The notes beneath the pieces are model-generated. The model was not told the DNA's origin and ran no database searches. It was given only the letters and a program-made list of their open reading frames with translations. A DNA stretch of 64,000 bases, from assembly GCA_947632105.1 (NCBI GenBank), contig CANROD010000001.1, positions 62,001-126,000 of the forward strand, given 5' to 3'. Origin of the DNA: an uncultured Oligella sp. (GTDB taxonomy: Bacteria > Pseudomonadota > Gammaproteobacteria > Burkholderiales > Burkholderiaceae_B). Every line of letters begins with the position of its first letter. Within the stretch, counting starts at the first letter, position 1. The position numbers and the translations under genes are program-made. Shown piece by piece: positions 10,076 to 21,326 of this stretch.

Positions 10076-10876
10076 ATGTTAAAAGTTACTTCCCTTAATA
10101 TTAATGGCATCCGCGCAGCCGAAAGAAAAGGCTTTTTTGAGTGGATGGAGCAACATGATGCAGATGTATTGTGTTTACAAGAAACAAGAATTAGCGATGC
10201 CGACTTAAAAGATAGCATGCGCAACCGCGAAGGCTATAAAAGCGCTTTTAACCCAGCTGAGAAAAAGGGTTACAGCGGTGTTGCTTTTTACTATAAAGGT
10301 AATCCTGATATTACCGTCGGCATGGGCTGCGATGAGTTTGACACCGAGGGTCGTATTATTAACGCGACCTGGGATGACTTAACCATTATTAGCGCCTACC
10401 TACCCTCAGGCTCCAGCAGTGAAGAGCGTCAAGCCGCAAAGTTTCGTTTCTTAGACAAATTTGGTCCATGGATTGATGAAATGATGCGACATCATCGTGA
10501 AACAGGACATGAGTATATTATCTGCGGTGACTGGAATATCGCTCACAAAGAAGTTGATATTAAAAACTGGCGTGGCAATTTAAAAAACTCTGGTTTCACC
10601 CCCGAAGAACGCGCTTGGATGACTCATTTATTTGATGAACGCGGCTTTGTTGACGTTTTTCGTCAACTTAATCAGGAAACTGACCAATATACATGGTGGA
10701 GCAACCGTGGCCGAGCTTGGGACAATAATGTTGGTTGGCGCATTGACTACCAAATAAGCACCCCAGGCATTGCTGCGAAAGCTGTCAGCACTGAGATCTA
10801 TAAGGCAGAACGTTTTTCAGATCACGCCCCTCTGACAATCGTATATGACGTGGAAAAAGCGAAATACCTATGCTAA
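10076..10876 (+). CDS. xthA: Exodeoxyribonuclease III (AP endonuclease)
   Basis: This 266-residue Mg2+-dependent nuclease of base excision repair cleaves at abasic sites and degrades 3' ends. The exonuclease/endonuclease/phosphatase fold is seen in order: NING at 8-11, the metal-binding glutamate in LCLQETR (E36), GDWNIAH with the catalytic Asp/Asn pair, WWSNRGRAWDNNVGWRIDY, and the terminal SDHAP motif with the catalytic His. Length is normal. It is alone between ybbP and an esterase gene, with a short spacer on either side. Confidence 0.95.
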   Translation: MLKVTSLNINGIRAAERKGFFEWMEQHDADVLCLQETRISDADLKDSMRNREGYKSAFNPAEKKGYSGVAFYYKGNPDITVGMGCDEFDTEGRIINATWDDLTIISAYLPSGSSSEERQAAKFRFLDKFGPWIDEMMRHHRETGHEYIICGDWNIAHKEVDIKNWRGNLKNSGFTPEERAWMTHLFDERGFVDVFRQLNQETDQYTWWSNRGRAWDNNVGWRIDYQISTPGIAAKAVSTEIYKAERFSDHAPLTIVYDVEKAKYLC

Positions 10877-11001
10877 ACACTAACTAGCTATAAGCCGATC
10901 TAGATCATACAATAAGAAGGTTATATGCTAAGAAAAATTAGTCATGACTAATTATCAGGCCTTGAGGTATTTCAAAATAATATCTCAAGCTTATTAATTT
11001 G

Positions 11002-11928
11002 ATGTATTTATCGAGTACAAAAGACAGAAGAATAGTGCGTATGCCTGAATTCGAATTTGTTAGAAAAAGCGGTTTTAGTAACCTAGAAGGGAAGTGGTTT
11101 GAGCCAATTCTAAAAACTGATGCACCTATCGGCCTGTTCAATTTTCAACAAGTCGAGTACGCCGCCTATTTGCCCCAAAACCGCTCCGAGGGCAAAATGC
11201 CGGTCATTGTGATGGTTCATGGATGTGGCCAAAGCCCTCACAGCCTTGCTGCTGGTACTCGTATGAACGAATATGCAGAGCGGTACGGCTTTGCTGTTCT
11301 ATACCCATATCAAAATAATTTTAGAAATATTAATAACTGCTGGCATTGGTTCAATGCCAGTGAAAGATACGGACTCAAAGAAAAGCATTCTATTGTAGAA
11401 ATTATCGCTAGCTTACTAGCTGCTTACGATTTTATTGATCCTGAGCGTATTTATTTAGCCGGCATTTCATCGGGTGCCGCCTTAGCTGGTCAAATTGCGA
11501 TGGACTATAGCTACCTCTTTGCAGGACTCCTCTTACACTCCTGTCCTATGTTTCCTCAAGTCCACAATGCAGCAGGCTCTATCCGTGTCATGAAAGATGG
11601 CTTTAACGGCACAATTCGAGACTTACCAGTTCCTATCAGCTATGTAGAGAGTCCTTTGCCTGTTATGATTATTCATGGTGAAAAGGACGATTACGTCAAT
11701 CCTATCAATGCTGAACAACTCCATCGATGGTTTTCAAGTCTTAATAGAAAAGCCGCGCGTATGTTAGGTGAAAGTACTCAACCTGTCAGACTCAAAATGG
11801 TCCCAAACCTCTGGCATGGCTGGGCTAATGGTGACCCGGAGTTTCGTTATCACGAAGAATCAGTATTTGATGCATCAAAAGAGATGTTGAAGTTTTTTGG
11901 ATTTAAGCAAGTTATTAATGGACATTAA
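11002..11928 (+). CDS. Esterase of the PHB depolymerase / feruloyl-esterase-like family
   Basis: An alpha/beta hydrolase of about 308 residues. The oxyanion region is VIVMVHGCGQS, the nucleophile elbow is LAGISSGAALA (Gly-x-Ser-Ser-Gly), and an Asp/His pair can be placed in MIIHGEKDDYVNP and LWHGWANGD. The GCGQ...GTRMNEYAERYGF stretch is typical of the PHB depolymerase esterase family (LpqC/PhaZ-like), enzymes cleaving short polyester or aromatic esters. No signal peptide is evident, so it may act in the cytoplasm. The start is uncertain: ATG 11002, or ATG 11041 (MPEF...), which has an AGAAGA purine run upstream. Its end overlaps the next gene by 11 bp. Confidence 0.75.
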   Translation: MYLSSTKDRRIVRMPEFEFVRKSGFSNLEGKWFEPILKTDAPIGLFNFQQVEYAAYLPQNRSEGKMPVIVMVHGCGQSPHSLAAGTRMNEYAERYGFAVLYPYQNNFRNINNCWHWFNASERYGLKEKHSIVEIIASLLAAYDFIDPERIYLAGISSGAALAGQIAMDYSYLFAGLLLHSCPMFPQVHNAAGSIRVMKDGFNGTIRDLPVPISYVESPLPVMIIHGEKDDYVNPINAEQLHRWFSSLNRKAARMLGESTQPVRLKMVPNLWHGWANGDPEFRYHEESVFDASKEMLKFFGFKQVINGH

Positions 11929-13108
11929 AAATTTACCCGAACTGCATCCCGCAGAGTTTGAACACACGCAACAATTAATTAAGATTTTGCGTCAAGAAAT
12001 AGAATCTAATGGTCCTATTTCTTTTGAACAATATATGACTCAGACTCTTTATCACCCTGAGTACGGTTACTACACCAGTGCTAGGCTCAAGCTAGCTAGC
12101 GATAAAAACAATAATAACCAAACCATCAGCGGTGACTTTGTTACCGCTCCTGAGCTAAGTCCTTGGTTTGGTCGTACCTTGGCCATTGCGATAGCTGAGG
12201 TGCTTGTACACTGTACTGAAAAAAACATTTTGGAATTCGGTGCTGGTAGCGGAATTTTAGCTAAACAAGTACTTGATAGCCTAAAGGACTGCAACACTAA
12301 ATACTTTATCCTTGAGCTATCTAACGATCTTAAAAACCTGCAGCAACAAACCCTAGCTGACTACCAGGATCGCGTTATTTGGCTAGACCAACTTCCCGAG
12401 TCCTTTATCGGCTGTGTTATCGCTAACGAAGTTCTAGATGCGATGCCTGTGCGTCTCCTTAAGCGTGATGAACAAAATCAGATTAAAGAGCGCTTTGTGG
12501 ATATTAATCCGAACGCAACTACTGATAGCCTCTCCCAGTTTATCTGGTCTGATCAAACGCTTAAGCAAGAAAATATACCGCATGACATTGATCATCTACT
12601 CAAAATCAGTGGTTACACCAGCGAGTTTAATGAGCAGGCGAAAGCATGGATCACCAGCATGGGCAGTTGGCTCAAGCAAGGCGCTGCAATTCTGATCGAC
12701 TATGGCTTCCCTGCCTCAGAATACTATCATCCGCAACGTGAGCAAGGCACCTTAATGTGTCACTTCCACCATCATGCTCATCCAGAAGTCTTGGCACTAC
12801 CTGGCATACAGGATATTACCGCCCACGTTAACTTCTCTGCCATAGCAGAAAAAGCGGTTGAGGCTGGACTAGAGGTCATTGGCTATACATCCCAAGCTAA
12901 CTTCCTCATGAATTGTGGCTTATTAAACTTACTGTCCAGCCTAGATCCCGAAGACGTGGAAAGCTACGCTTCAAATATTGGTCCTGTGCAAAAACTGCTA
13001 TCTGAAGCTGAGATGGGTGAGCTATTTAAGGTCATCATGCTGACTAAACATGTTGATGATCTTTATCCTATTGGATTTACACGAGCTGACAGACGCTTCC
13101 AACTTTAA
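11918..13108 (+). CDS. Class I SAM-dependent methyltransferase, MidA/NDUFAF7 family (COG1565)
   Basis: This 396-residue protein fits the family related to mitochondrial NDUFAF7, an arginine methyltransferase for complex I assembly. The opening ISFEQYMTQTLYHPEYGYY is the family hallmark, followed by the SAM-binding loop ILEFGAGSGILA, VIANEVLDAMPV and AILIDYGFPASEYYHP. ATG 11918 was chosen because it gives MDIKNLPEL and fits the family length; the frame runs a few codons further upstream inside the preceding gene. It overlaps the esterase gene by 11 bp, suggesting translational coupling. The bacterial substrate is unknown. Confidence 0.85.
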   Translation: MDIKNLPELHPAEFEHTQQLIKILRQEIESNGPISFEQYMTQTLYHPEYGYYTSARLKLASDKNNNNQTISGDFVTAPELSPWFGRTLAIAIAEVLVHCTEKNILEFGAGSGILAKQVLDSLKDCNTKYFILELSNDLKNLQQQTLADYQDRVIWLDQLPESFIGCVIANEVLDAMPVRLLKRDEQNQIKERFVDINPNATTDSLSQFIWSDQTLKQENIPHDIDHLLKISGYTSEFNEQAKAWITSMGSWLKQGAAILIDYGFPASEYYHPQREQGTLMCHFHHHAHPEVLALPGIQDITAHVNFSAIAEKAVEAGLEVIGYTSQANFLMNCGLLNLLSSLDPEDVESYASNIGPVQKLLSEAEMGELFKVIMLTKHVDDLYPIGFTRADRRFQL

Positions 13109-13150
13109 GCGCTTAACCTAATTAATTTATCCTAACCCTAAGAGAAAAGT

Positions 13151-13621
13151 ATGGTTCTGTATTATTTTTTAGCCTTTGCCGCGGCGACCGCGATCGCGAT
13201 ACAGGCACCGATTAATTCCCGACTAGGTCAAGCCCTTATGGGTCAACCCCTGCTAGCTGCATTAGTTTCTTTTAGCGTGGGCACTATTGCTCTGTTTATA
13301 CTTTGCTTATTTCGCGCCGACTTTAATAACCTAGGCTCTACGCTACTGCAACAACCTTTATGGAAGCTCACAGGTGGTTTGCTAGGCGCTTTTATGGTGT
13401 TTTGTAGCGCATTTTTACCACTCAAAATAGGTTTGGGAAACTTCTTATTTATGGTGGTGGTATCGCAAATTGTCATCGCCTTAGTCATCGACCACTTTGG
13501 CCTTATCGGCATGCCAAATAAGCCTATTGACATCTGGCGACTGCTTGGTGCTCTAGTCATGATGGGTGGTTTATTTATATTTTTCTTTGGTGGAAAACTA
13601 GCCAAGACTCTGCTTAGTTAG
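13151..13621 (+). CDS. Small DMT-superfamily membrane protein (YdcZ/DUF606-like)
   Basis: A 156-residue integral membrane protein with four to five hydrophobic segments. The beginning, with [14 protein letters not shown], and the central [20 protein letters not shown] pattern are typical of the half-size drug/metabolite transporter family DUF606. Members are presumed to dimerise to form a transporter, and the substrate is unknown. AGAGAAAAG precedes the ATG. The last 4 bp overlap the end of the convergent cca gene, so there is no room for a terminator between them. Confidence 0.8.
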   Translation: MVLYYFLAFAAATAIAIQAPINSRLGQALMGQPLLAALVSFSVGTIALFILCLFRADFNNLGSTLLQQPLWKLTGGLLGAFMVFCSAFLPLKIGLGNFLFMVVVSQIVIALVIDHFGLIGMPNKPIDIWRLLGALVMMGGLFIFFFGGKLAKTLLS

Positions 13622-14880
13622 GAGCGAGCTAAAGCACTTTTTAAACTATCGAGGCGAGCTGCGTAGATCGTCTCTTTAATTTTACGGGCTTCGGCCCCAC
13701 AAGACCTCGCAATAGCACCTGCTTCTACGGCACTCACTACCTCCAAAAGGCTCTGCCATAGCTTAACATTCGATGCAATATGCTGCTCATCAAGCCCTCT
13801 GGCCATCAACAATACAGCATAGGCTTGTAGTAACTCGGCAAACCGCTGCGGCTTCCTAATCGCATCACAGGCCAACATAGCATTCAACGAAGCTTCGGGA
13901 TCATGCCCCGGCTTACCATCTATTGCACTCATCGCCTGTTCCCACTGAGCTATTAACACTGCGGCATCTTGGCATAACAATGGCACTCTTAGTGCTCGAC
14001 TAAACGTCTTAATATTATCGACCTGATAAAAAACTAAGGCATATCGAAAATGCTGAGGTAGCTTTTTTTGAGCAGCCAATGTAATTGTCTCAGCCACCTC
14101 ATCTGTCCATGTAAAGCCTACTAAAATACGCTCAAGAGCACCAATCTCTAGTAAAAACTCAAAACTTCTAGCTGGTTTTACCTGCATCAACACCTTAGCA
14201 ATCTCTTGCCAGACCCGTTCAGCAACCAAATGGTCAACCTCACCATTGCTCACCATCTCTCGGCAACATAAAAGGGTCTCTGGTGCCACAATAAAACCTT
14301 CAAAACGAGCTAAAAATCGTGCTAACCGCAAAATGCGTACTGGATCCTCCACAAAAGCGTCACTCACATGACGAAAAACTTTTTGCCTCAAATCCTCTAG
14401 ACCATTAAACGGGTCTACCAACAAAGGCTCTTCACCCTCAGTTAACGCACTATCTAAGCCCCCTGTCGTCAGTTGCTGACGCAGTGCTTCTGAGCCTATC
14501 TCAGCCACTTTATTAGCTAAAAAATCCTGACCCTCTTGGCGCAAAGCCATCGCATTGACCGTCAAGTCTCGTCTCGACAAATCCTGTTCCAAAGTGACAT
14601 CAGCACCAGTATAAAAGGTAAAACCCTGATAACCACGACCAGACTTACGCTCAGTACGTGCTAAGGCATACTCCTCCCTCGTTTGCGGATGCAAGAACAC
14701 TGGAAAATCCCCACCCACCGGCATATAGCCATTCGCTATCATTTGTTCAGGCGTGGCACCGACAACCACCCAATCATAGTCACCTACCGGTAAACCTAGT
14801 AACTGATCTCGCACTGCGCCGCCAACGGCATAAATAACAACTCCATCTAGATGATGAGTGGACAGTGAGGTTTTATTCAT
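13618..14880 (-). CDS. cca: CCA tRNA nucleotidyltransferase
   Basis: The enzyme adds or repairs the 3'-CCA of tRNAs. The N-terminal class II nucleotidyltransferase head carries [20 protein letters not shown], containing the metal-binding Asp pair; then come [27 protein letters not shown] and the neck motif [15 protein letters not shown] that selects C and A. The remaining 230 or so residues form the helical body and tail. I see no clear HD phosphohydrolase motif. Length (420 aa) is in the bacterial range. It lies 33 bp downstream of slt on the same strand and overlaps the convergent DMT gene by 4 bp. Confidence 0.93.
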   Translation of the reverse strand: MNKTSLSTHHLDGVVIYAVGGAVRDQLLGLPVGDYDWVVVGATPEQMIANGYMPVGGDFPVFLHPQTREEYALARTERKSGRGYQGFTFYTGADVTLEQDLSRRDLTVNAMALRQEGQDFLANKVAEIGSEALRQQLTTGGLDSALTEGEEPLLVDPFNGLEDLRQKVFRHVSDAFVEDPVRILRLARFLARFEGFIVAPETLLCCREMVSNGEVDHLVAERVWQEIAKVLMQVKPARSFEFLLEIGALERILVGFTWTDEVAETITLAAQKKLPQHFRYALVFYQVDNIKTFSRALRVPLLCQDAAVLIAQWEQAMSAIDGKPGHDPEASLNAMLACDAIRKPQRFAELLQAYAVLLMARGLDEQHIASNVKLWQSLLEVVSAVEAGAIARSCGAEARKIKETIYAARLDSLKSALARS

Positions 14881-14913
14881 TATTAAAAGCTATTCCAATT
14901 AATAGTCCAGCAC

Positions 14914-16971
14914 CTACGGCCTAATCGTCCCTAGACGCTGGGTTAAAGAACTAGGCCGACCGTTATTAAACTTAATATCGTACCAAACTGCATTAGAAAG
15001 CACATGCTTTACATATAAACGAGTTTCTGTAAATGGGATAGTCTCCGTAAAAATCGCACCTTCTACTGGCCCTGACAAACTACCGCGCCAACGCACCGCT
15101 CGATTAGGTCCAGCGTTATAACCCGCTGTTGCTAAAACCTCAGAGCCATTTTGTTTATCCAAGATATCCTTTAGATAAGTCGTCCCAAAGAGCATATTAG
15201 TATCTAAATCGTTAATCATCGAGCGATGATAATTTTGAACCCCCAGCTTACGAGCAACTAATTGCGCTGTCCCCGGCATTAACTGCATAAGGCCTGAAGC
15301 GCCCACATTTGAACGAGCAATGGGTACAAAACGAGATTCCTGACGGATTAGACCATAAACCCACGCTGGGTCAACCCCTGTTCGACGAGCTTGATCTGCC
15401 ACTCGACCATCAAATGGAGATAAATAACGCTGCTCAAAATTCTCGCTATATTTAGTCATAAGTGACGTATTGATTGTACGGTCATAAAAACCAACCTGCT
15501 CAGCCCACTCTGCCGCCGCCATCAACTGACGATCATTTAAGCCTCGAATCGCATGGTTCCACTCAACCACGGCATATTCACGTGCTCCGATATCAAATAA
15601 AGCCACCGCATTTTGCAAACCACTGTTACGTTTAATTTGTATCAACTCAGTAGCAGTCACCGGCGCCGCCTGCTCAGGCCAAACAATTGATTGGCCTAAA
15701 GCCTCACGCGCTAATTGTCCATAAAAATCATAATACGATAAAAGACTGCGGTAACCGGCTTGTGCAGAAGACTTTTGCCCAAGCTCTTCAAGCGCACGAG
15801 AATGCCAATAGACCCAAGCCGTTTCTTGTTGTTGATCTTTATTCATCATCTCAATAGTCTCTTTGACTCGTTGCCAATTGACCTTGGGCTGACGTAAAGC
15901 AGCACGCACACGCCAAGCCGCATTGTAATCACTAAGAGCAACATCTTTGGACTGCTGATACCAAATATCAGAGCGGTCCTCTAAATTAAGTACAGAAACT
16001 AAGCCAAACTGCGCATAAGCCCACCGCTTATCCTTATTATTGAGTAATTTGGTGCTATTTAATATCTGAATCCCTTCATCTCTGTCCTGACGAGCTAAGC
16101 GACTAAAGGCTATCGCTCTTAGCTCGGCATCAAGAACTGAGGAAGTGCTACCGGACTGTTGAGCAATCCAAGCGCGTGGGTTATTAAAAATCGCATCATA
16201 TTGGGCCAACTGCTCTCTGGAGAAAACCAATCCTGCATAGCGACGAGCTGTGTATTTATTATCATATTCAACTGCATCTCTGAGACCAGGTTGTAGTTGT
16301 TCAAAACTCAGTCTGTTTTGTGCATTTAACGTTTCCAACATGGCCCAACAAGAGTCACCGGGCCTAAACACGTCTAATGCCTCTCTAGCGGATACACGCT
16401 GACCTGTCATCGCCTGACTTTGAATCAATGCACATTGCGCTTGTGTCAAATTTACATTAACCGGCCCCAAAGCCACAGCTGTACGATGATCACCTAATTT
16501 AGCAGCCTTGATAATCCATTCGGCTTTGAGGCGTTCAGCCATATAAGTATTCGGATTATCTTCAATAAAATTTTTGAGCACGATAGTATCTAAAGGTGAA
16601 AAGCTATCAGCCTTATTGATATGATTACGTAAAAACCAATAAGTGGGGTAAGCACCAATCTCATGATCCGTTTTCGCAGCGTGTGCATAGCCAGCCAAAC
16701 TATCCCACTGCTGCCTTCCCATCGCTTCATAGGCACTTTGCACTGCAGCCCTAGCCTGTCTATCAACCACTTTCAAATCACGCTGAGGAACCTGTGAGCG
16801 CTGTTGTTGCACCGTTTGTTCAAGTAACTCAACTTCTGAGCTCTCATCTACCGATGTATGAGAGCTTGCCTGAGAACTGCAACCGGCAGCCATTAATAAG
16901 GCTGAGGTGACAACCCCGCCTAGCAGTGTATACTTCCAATAAGGCGATGTTGTTTTTTTAGACATGCTCAC
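14914..16971 (-). CDS. slt: Soluble-type lytic murein transglycosylase (Slt70 family), probable lipoprotein
   Basis: Cleaves glycan strands of peptidoglycan to 1,6-anhydro products during wall turnover. The 685-residue protein has a long alpha-superhelical ring region and a C-terminal lysozyme-like SLT domain. Catalytic E545 lies in YGLIRQESRF, followed by SGLMQLMPGTAQ and the family motif ATAGYNAGPNRAVRW. The N-terminus is a signal sequence ending in MAAGC, so Cys31 could be lipidated; the lipobox is imperfect (Ala at -3). It is transcribed away from the 5-FTHF cyclo-ligase gene, with 43 bp between start codons. Confidence 0.9.
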   Translation of the reverse strand: MSMSKKTTSPYWKYTLLGGVVTSALLMAAGCSSQASSHTSVDESSEVELLEQTVQQQRSQVPQRDLKVVDRQARAAVQSAYEAMGRQQWDSLAGYAHAAKTDHEIGAYPTYWFLRNHINKADSFSPLDTIVLKNFIEDNPNTYMAERLKAEWIIKAAKLGDHRTAVALGPVNVNLTQAQCALIQSQAMTGQRVSAREALDVFRPGDSCWAMLETLNAQNRLSFEQLQPGLRDAVEYDNKYTARRYAGLVFSREQLAQYDAIFNNPRAWIAQQSGSTSSVLDAELRAIAFSRLARQDRDEGIQILNSTKLLNNKDKRWAYAQFGLVSVLNLEDRSDIWYQQSKDVALSDYNAAWRVRAALRQPKVNWQRVKETIEMMNKDQQQETAWVYWHSRALEELGQKSSAQAGYRSLLSYYDFYGQLAREALGQSIVWPEQAAPVTATELIQIKRNSGLQNAVALFDIGAREYAVVEWNHAIRGLNDRQLMAAAEWAEQVGFYDRTINTSLMTKYSENFEQRYLSPFDGRVADQARRTGVDPAWVYGLIRQESRFVPIARSNVGASGLMQLMPGTAQLVARKLGVQNYHRSMINDLDTNMLFGTTYLKDILDKQNGSEVLATAGYNAGPNRAVRWRGSLSGPVEGAIFTETIPFTETRLYVKHVLSNAVWYDIKFNNGRPSSLTQRLGTIRP

Positions 16972-17014
16972 TCCGCTAATTTATTGACTAATTGATCTAT
17001 TTACTTTCTTGTCT

Positions 17015-17671
17015 ATGCAGCAGAATAACACAAAGCGACATCAATCTATAAGAACAGATTTGTTAACAAAACGTGCTCAATTAAGTCCTGCAGAACATCA
17101 ACGTCGTTCAACTGCCTTAAATGAGCATTTTTTGGGTTGGCTTAAAAGCTTAGAGTATGAAACCCAGCAAGATGAGGACTTTGTCGCACCTAAAATACTC
17201 CCGGCCAGACACAAAATACGCCGCCAAGGTCTGGTTATCGCCGCCTTTTGGCCTTATCGAAATGAACCCGACATTAGACCTTTGCTAGAAGAACTTCACG
17301 CCATGGGCCATGAGGTTGTACTACCTAAAGTATCTCAAAAAAATGCTCCCTTAGAGTTTTTTTACTGGGATCCTGGTGCCCCTATGGTAAAAGGTCATTA
17401 CGGTATTCTAGAGCCCGAAGCAAAAGAAATCGCTGAACTACCGGACATCGTCCTACTACCGATGCTAGGTTATGGCGAAAATGGCGAACGCCTTGGCTAT
17501 GGCGGCGGCTACTACGATCGTACCATCGCCCAATGGGAGGAGCAACAGCATGAGCCACTCTTAATTGGCTCTATTTGGTCCGAAGCCCGTTTAGACTGCG
17601 ACTACAAGTGCCTACCTCACGACAAACCTCTTGATGGCATTGTCAGTGAAAAGGGCGTGTATTTTTTCTGA
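17015..17671 (+). CDS. 5-formyltetrahydrofolate cyclo-ligase
   Basis: Converts 5-formyl-THF to 5,10-methenyl-THF with ATP, salvaging a dead-end folate. Diagnostic elements in the roughly 218-residue protein are IAAFWPYRNEPDIRPLL near the N-terminal third, VLPKV, FYWDPGAP, and the nucleotide/folate motif LGYGGGYYDRTI. The true start is ATG 17015; a TTG two codons upstream only extends the frame. E. coli places its homologue ygfA next to 6S RNA; here the 6S gene is instead beside zapA some 43 kb away, and this gene diverges from slt. Confidence 0.9.
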   Translation: MQQNNTKRHQSIRTDLLTKRAQLSPAEHQRRSTALNEHFLGWLKSLEYETQQDEDFVAPKILPARHKIRRQGLVIAAFWPYRNEPDIRPLLEELHAMGHEVVLPKVSQKNAPLEFFYWDPGAPMVKGHYGILEPEAKEIAELPDIVLLPMLGYGENGERLGYGGGYYDRTIAQWEEQQHEPLLIGSIWSEARLDCDYKCLPHDKPLDGIVSEKGVYFF

Positions 17672-17747
17672 AAAAAAATAACTTCAAGTATTACCTATAG
17701 GTACACTAATACATCATGCCAATTTAATCATAAATCAAAGGACAACA

Positions 17748-18368
17748 ATGAAGCTTTATTATTTACCTGGCTCATGCTCACTCGTTCCACACACTGCCCT
17801 GCATTGGGTAGGTGTTGATCATGAAGCCTTCGAGACACCACGCGAATATTTAAAAACGCCTGAGTACTTTGCTAAGAATCCAGCTGGTTCTGTACCCACG
17901 CTAGAGGATGGTGATTTTACTATCGTGCAAAATATTGGTATTTTGACTTATTTAGATGCCAAATACCCTGAAGCTGAGTTATTTGGCGCTTGCGACAATG
18001 TACAGCAACGCGCACAAGCTTATCGCTGGTTAGCTTATGCCAACTCTGACCTGCATAAGCAGTTTGCCCCACTATTCGGTGCCCCAGCTTTTATTGACGA
18101 TGATGAGGAATTACACAATCGCGTCAAGGAAGCAGCAAAAGCAGGGATTCTTAAAACACTTAAAATTGCGGATGATCATTTAAAGAATCGTGAATATTTA
18201 ATTGAGCAGATTTGCATTGCTGACGTTTATTTAACGGTAATTTTACGCTGGTGCAAACTAGTTAAAATTCGTTTAAACGATCTTCCAAACCTACAAGCTT
18301 ATTATGAGCGCGTAACGGCTTTTAAGCCATTACAGCAAGCCATGGAGCATGAAGGTATCAAAGCATAA
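17748..18368 (+). CDS. Glutathione S-transferase, beta-class-like
   Basis: A 206-residue cytosolic GST. The N-terminal thioredoxin-like domain begins MKLYYLPGSCSLVPH, placing Cys10 at the position of the catalytic cysteine of bacterial beta-class GSTs (GstA/GstB). The cis-proline motif GSVPTLEDG and QNIGILTYL follow, and the rest is the helical C-terminal domain. It conjugates or reduces glutathione adducts; the natural substrate is unknown. AAAGGACAACA precedes the ATG, and a strong terminator follows 30 bp after the stop. Confidence 0.88.
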   Translation: MKLYYLPGSCSLVPHTALHWVGVDHEAFETPREYLKTPEYFAKNPAGSVPTLEDGDFTIVQNIGILTYLDAKYPEAELFGACDNVQQRAQAYRWLAYANSDLHKQFAPLFGAPAFIDDDEELHNRVKEAAKAGILKTLKIADDHLKNREYLIEQICIADVYLTVILRWCKLVKIRLNDLPNLQAYYERVTAFKPLQQAMEHEGIKA

Positions 18369-18398
18369 CAGAGCTCAAAACTAAGCCTCAAAAAACAA

Positions 18399-18433
18399 AA
18401 AACCCGCTAACAACAAAATTAGCGGGTTTTTAA
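18399..18433. terminator. Bidirectional intrinsic terminator between gst and atpC
   Basis: AAAACCCGCTAA (18399-18410) pairs with TTAGCGGGTTTT (18419-18430) around an 8-base loop, with a T-run on the plus side and an A-run opposite. It ends both the GST transcript and the ATP synthase operon. Confidence 0.92.
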
Positions 18434-18446
18434 TACCAAGTCACTC

Positions 18447-18872
18447 TTAGCGATATGAACCAGGCTTCTTGTACTGCTGAATAGCAACCACTTGAGCTTG
18501 CAACAAAGCCAGTTCGGCCTCAATTTTTGCAGCTTCTTGTGGAGTAGCTGCATTTTTTAAGGTTTCTTGAGCCTTTTTGCGAGACTCTTCAGCCTTGGCT
18601 GCATCTAACTCTTCTAAGCGAACAGCAACGTCAGCAAGAACAGTTACAGCATAGGGCTGAACCTCAATAATACCACCAGCCACAAAAACGATATCATGCG
18701 AATCGTCTTCTCTCGTGATTCTTACTGTACCAGGACGAATACGGCTAATCAAAGGGGTGTGACCAGGTAATACACCTAGTTCACCCGACTCACCCGGAAG
18801 CACGACCATCTTGACCGTGCCCGAGTACAATGACTTTTCCGCACTCACTACATCGAGTTTCAGAACTGCCAT
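18447..18872 (-). CDS. atpC: ATP synthase epsilon subunit
   Basis: Rotor subunit linking the F1 gamma subunit to the c-ring and acting as an inhibitor of ATP hydrolysis. The 141-residue protein has the N-terminal beta-sandwich ([28 protein letters not shown]) and a C-terminal helical hairpin rich in Ala/Glu/Lys. It is the last gene of atpIBEFHAGDC, 9 bp after atpD, and is followed by a bidirectional terminator. Confidence 0.96.
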   Translation of the reverse strand: MAVLKLDVVSAEKSLYSGTVKMVVLPGESGELGVLPGHTPLISRIRPGTVRITREDDSHDIVFVAGGIIEVQPYAVTVLADVAVRLEELDAAKAEESRKKAQETLKNAATPQEAAKIEAELALLQAQVVAIQQYKKPGSYR

Positions 18873-18881
18873 GACAATTCC

Positions 18882-20294
<1,413 letters not shown>

Positions 20295-20347
20295 TTACCT
20301 TAATAACGATTGAAGGTTTCCACTGAGTTAAACACTCATAATGAGCA

Positions 20348-21256
20348 TCAAACTGCAGCAGCACCCCCCACAATTTCTGAAATTTCCGTAGTAATTGCTG
20401 CTTGACGAGTCTTGTTATAGACAAGTTGCAATTCACCGATAACCTTTTTAGCATTATCTGAAGCAGCTTTCATCGCTACCATACGAGCAGACTGCTCAGA
20501 TGCCATATTTTCTGCGACTAATTGATACACTAAGCTCTCAACATAGCGTTGCAATAAATCATCAATTACACTCTTTGCATCGGGCTCAAAAATATAGTCC
20601 CAACCGTAACTTGAAAGGCCCTCGTTAGCATCGATATCATCACCGTAGCTAGTAACATATGGGTCCTCTAAATTTGACGGTAGAGGCAGCAAACGTACAA
20701 AAGCCGCATCTTGCTTCATCGTATTAACGAAAATCGTTGCTGCAACGTAAATTGCATCGATTTTGCCCTCTTTATAGTCGTCGAACTGAACTTTAAGAGC
20801 GCCAATCAGGGTTTCCAAATTTGGAATATCACCTAATTGTGTTTCATGAGAAACGATGTTGGTACCTAGGCGAGTTAAAAATGATAACCCCTTAGTACCA
20901 AAAGCTGTCGCTTGCACACCAATATTTTGAGACTCGAATTCTTGAATACGATTAAGAGCTAAACGTGTAATATTGGTATTTAAACCACCACATAAGCCCT
21001 TATCAGATGTAATCAACACCAGACCGATGTTTTTAACCTCTTTTCTTTCTTCGAGGTACGGACTAGAGTAATCCGCTGTAGTCGACATCATGTGTCTGGC
21101 GATATCACGTACTTTGAGCGTGTATGGACGACCGGCACGCATACGCTCTTGAGCTTTACGCATTTTAGAGGCAGCGACCATTTCCATGGCTTTAGTGATC
21201 TTACGCGTATTTTGTACGCTAGCGATCTTAGTACGGATTTCTTTAATTCCAGCCAT
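20348..21256 (-). CDS. atpG: ATP synthase gamma subunit
   Basis: Central rotor shaft of F1. The 302-residue sequence begins [26 protein letters not shown] in canonical fashion, has the Rossmann-like middle part with [12 protein letters not shown], and ends in the long C-terminal helix [12 protein letters not shown]...[19 protein letters not shown]. An insertion-like acidic segment near residues 200-225 ([15 protein letters not shown]) is typical of Burkholderiales gammas as remembered. It lies 70 bp from atpA. Confidence 0.96.
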   Translation of the reverse strand: MAGIKEIRTKIASVQNTRKITKAMEMVAASKMRKAQERMRAGRPYTLKVRDIARHMMSTTADYSSPYLEERKEVKNIGLVLITSDKGLCGGLNTNITRLALNRIQEFESQNIGVQATAFGTKGLSFLTRLGTNIVSHETQLGDIPNLETLIGALKVQFDDYKEGKIDAIYVAATIFVNTMKQDAAFVRLLPLPSNLEDPYVTSYGDDIDANEGLSSYGWDYIFEPDAKSVIDDLLQRYVESLVYQLVAENMASEQSARMVAMKAASDNAKKVIGELQLVYNKTRQAAITTEISEIVGGAAAV

Positions 21257-21326
21257 ATTAAATTCCTATTAGAGTTAGACTTCAGTCAGGCCATTCATTA
21301 GCCCGACTAAAATCTAAATCACCTTA

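Noticed and set aside
13243-13605. A 120-codon minus-strand frame opposite the DMT gene
   Set aside because: The plus-strand frame is a coherent membrane protein with a ribosome site; the reverse frame is basic and featureless.
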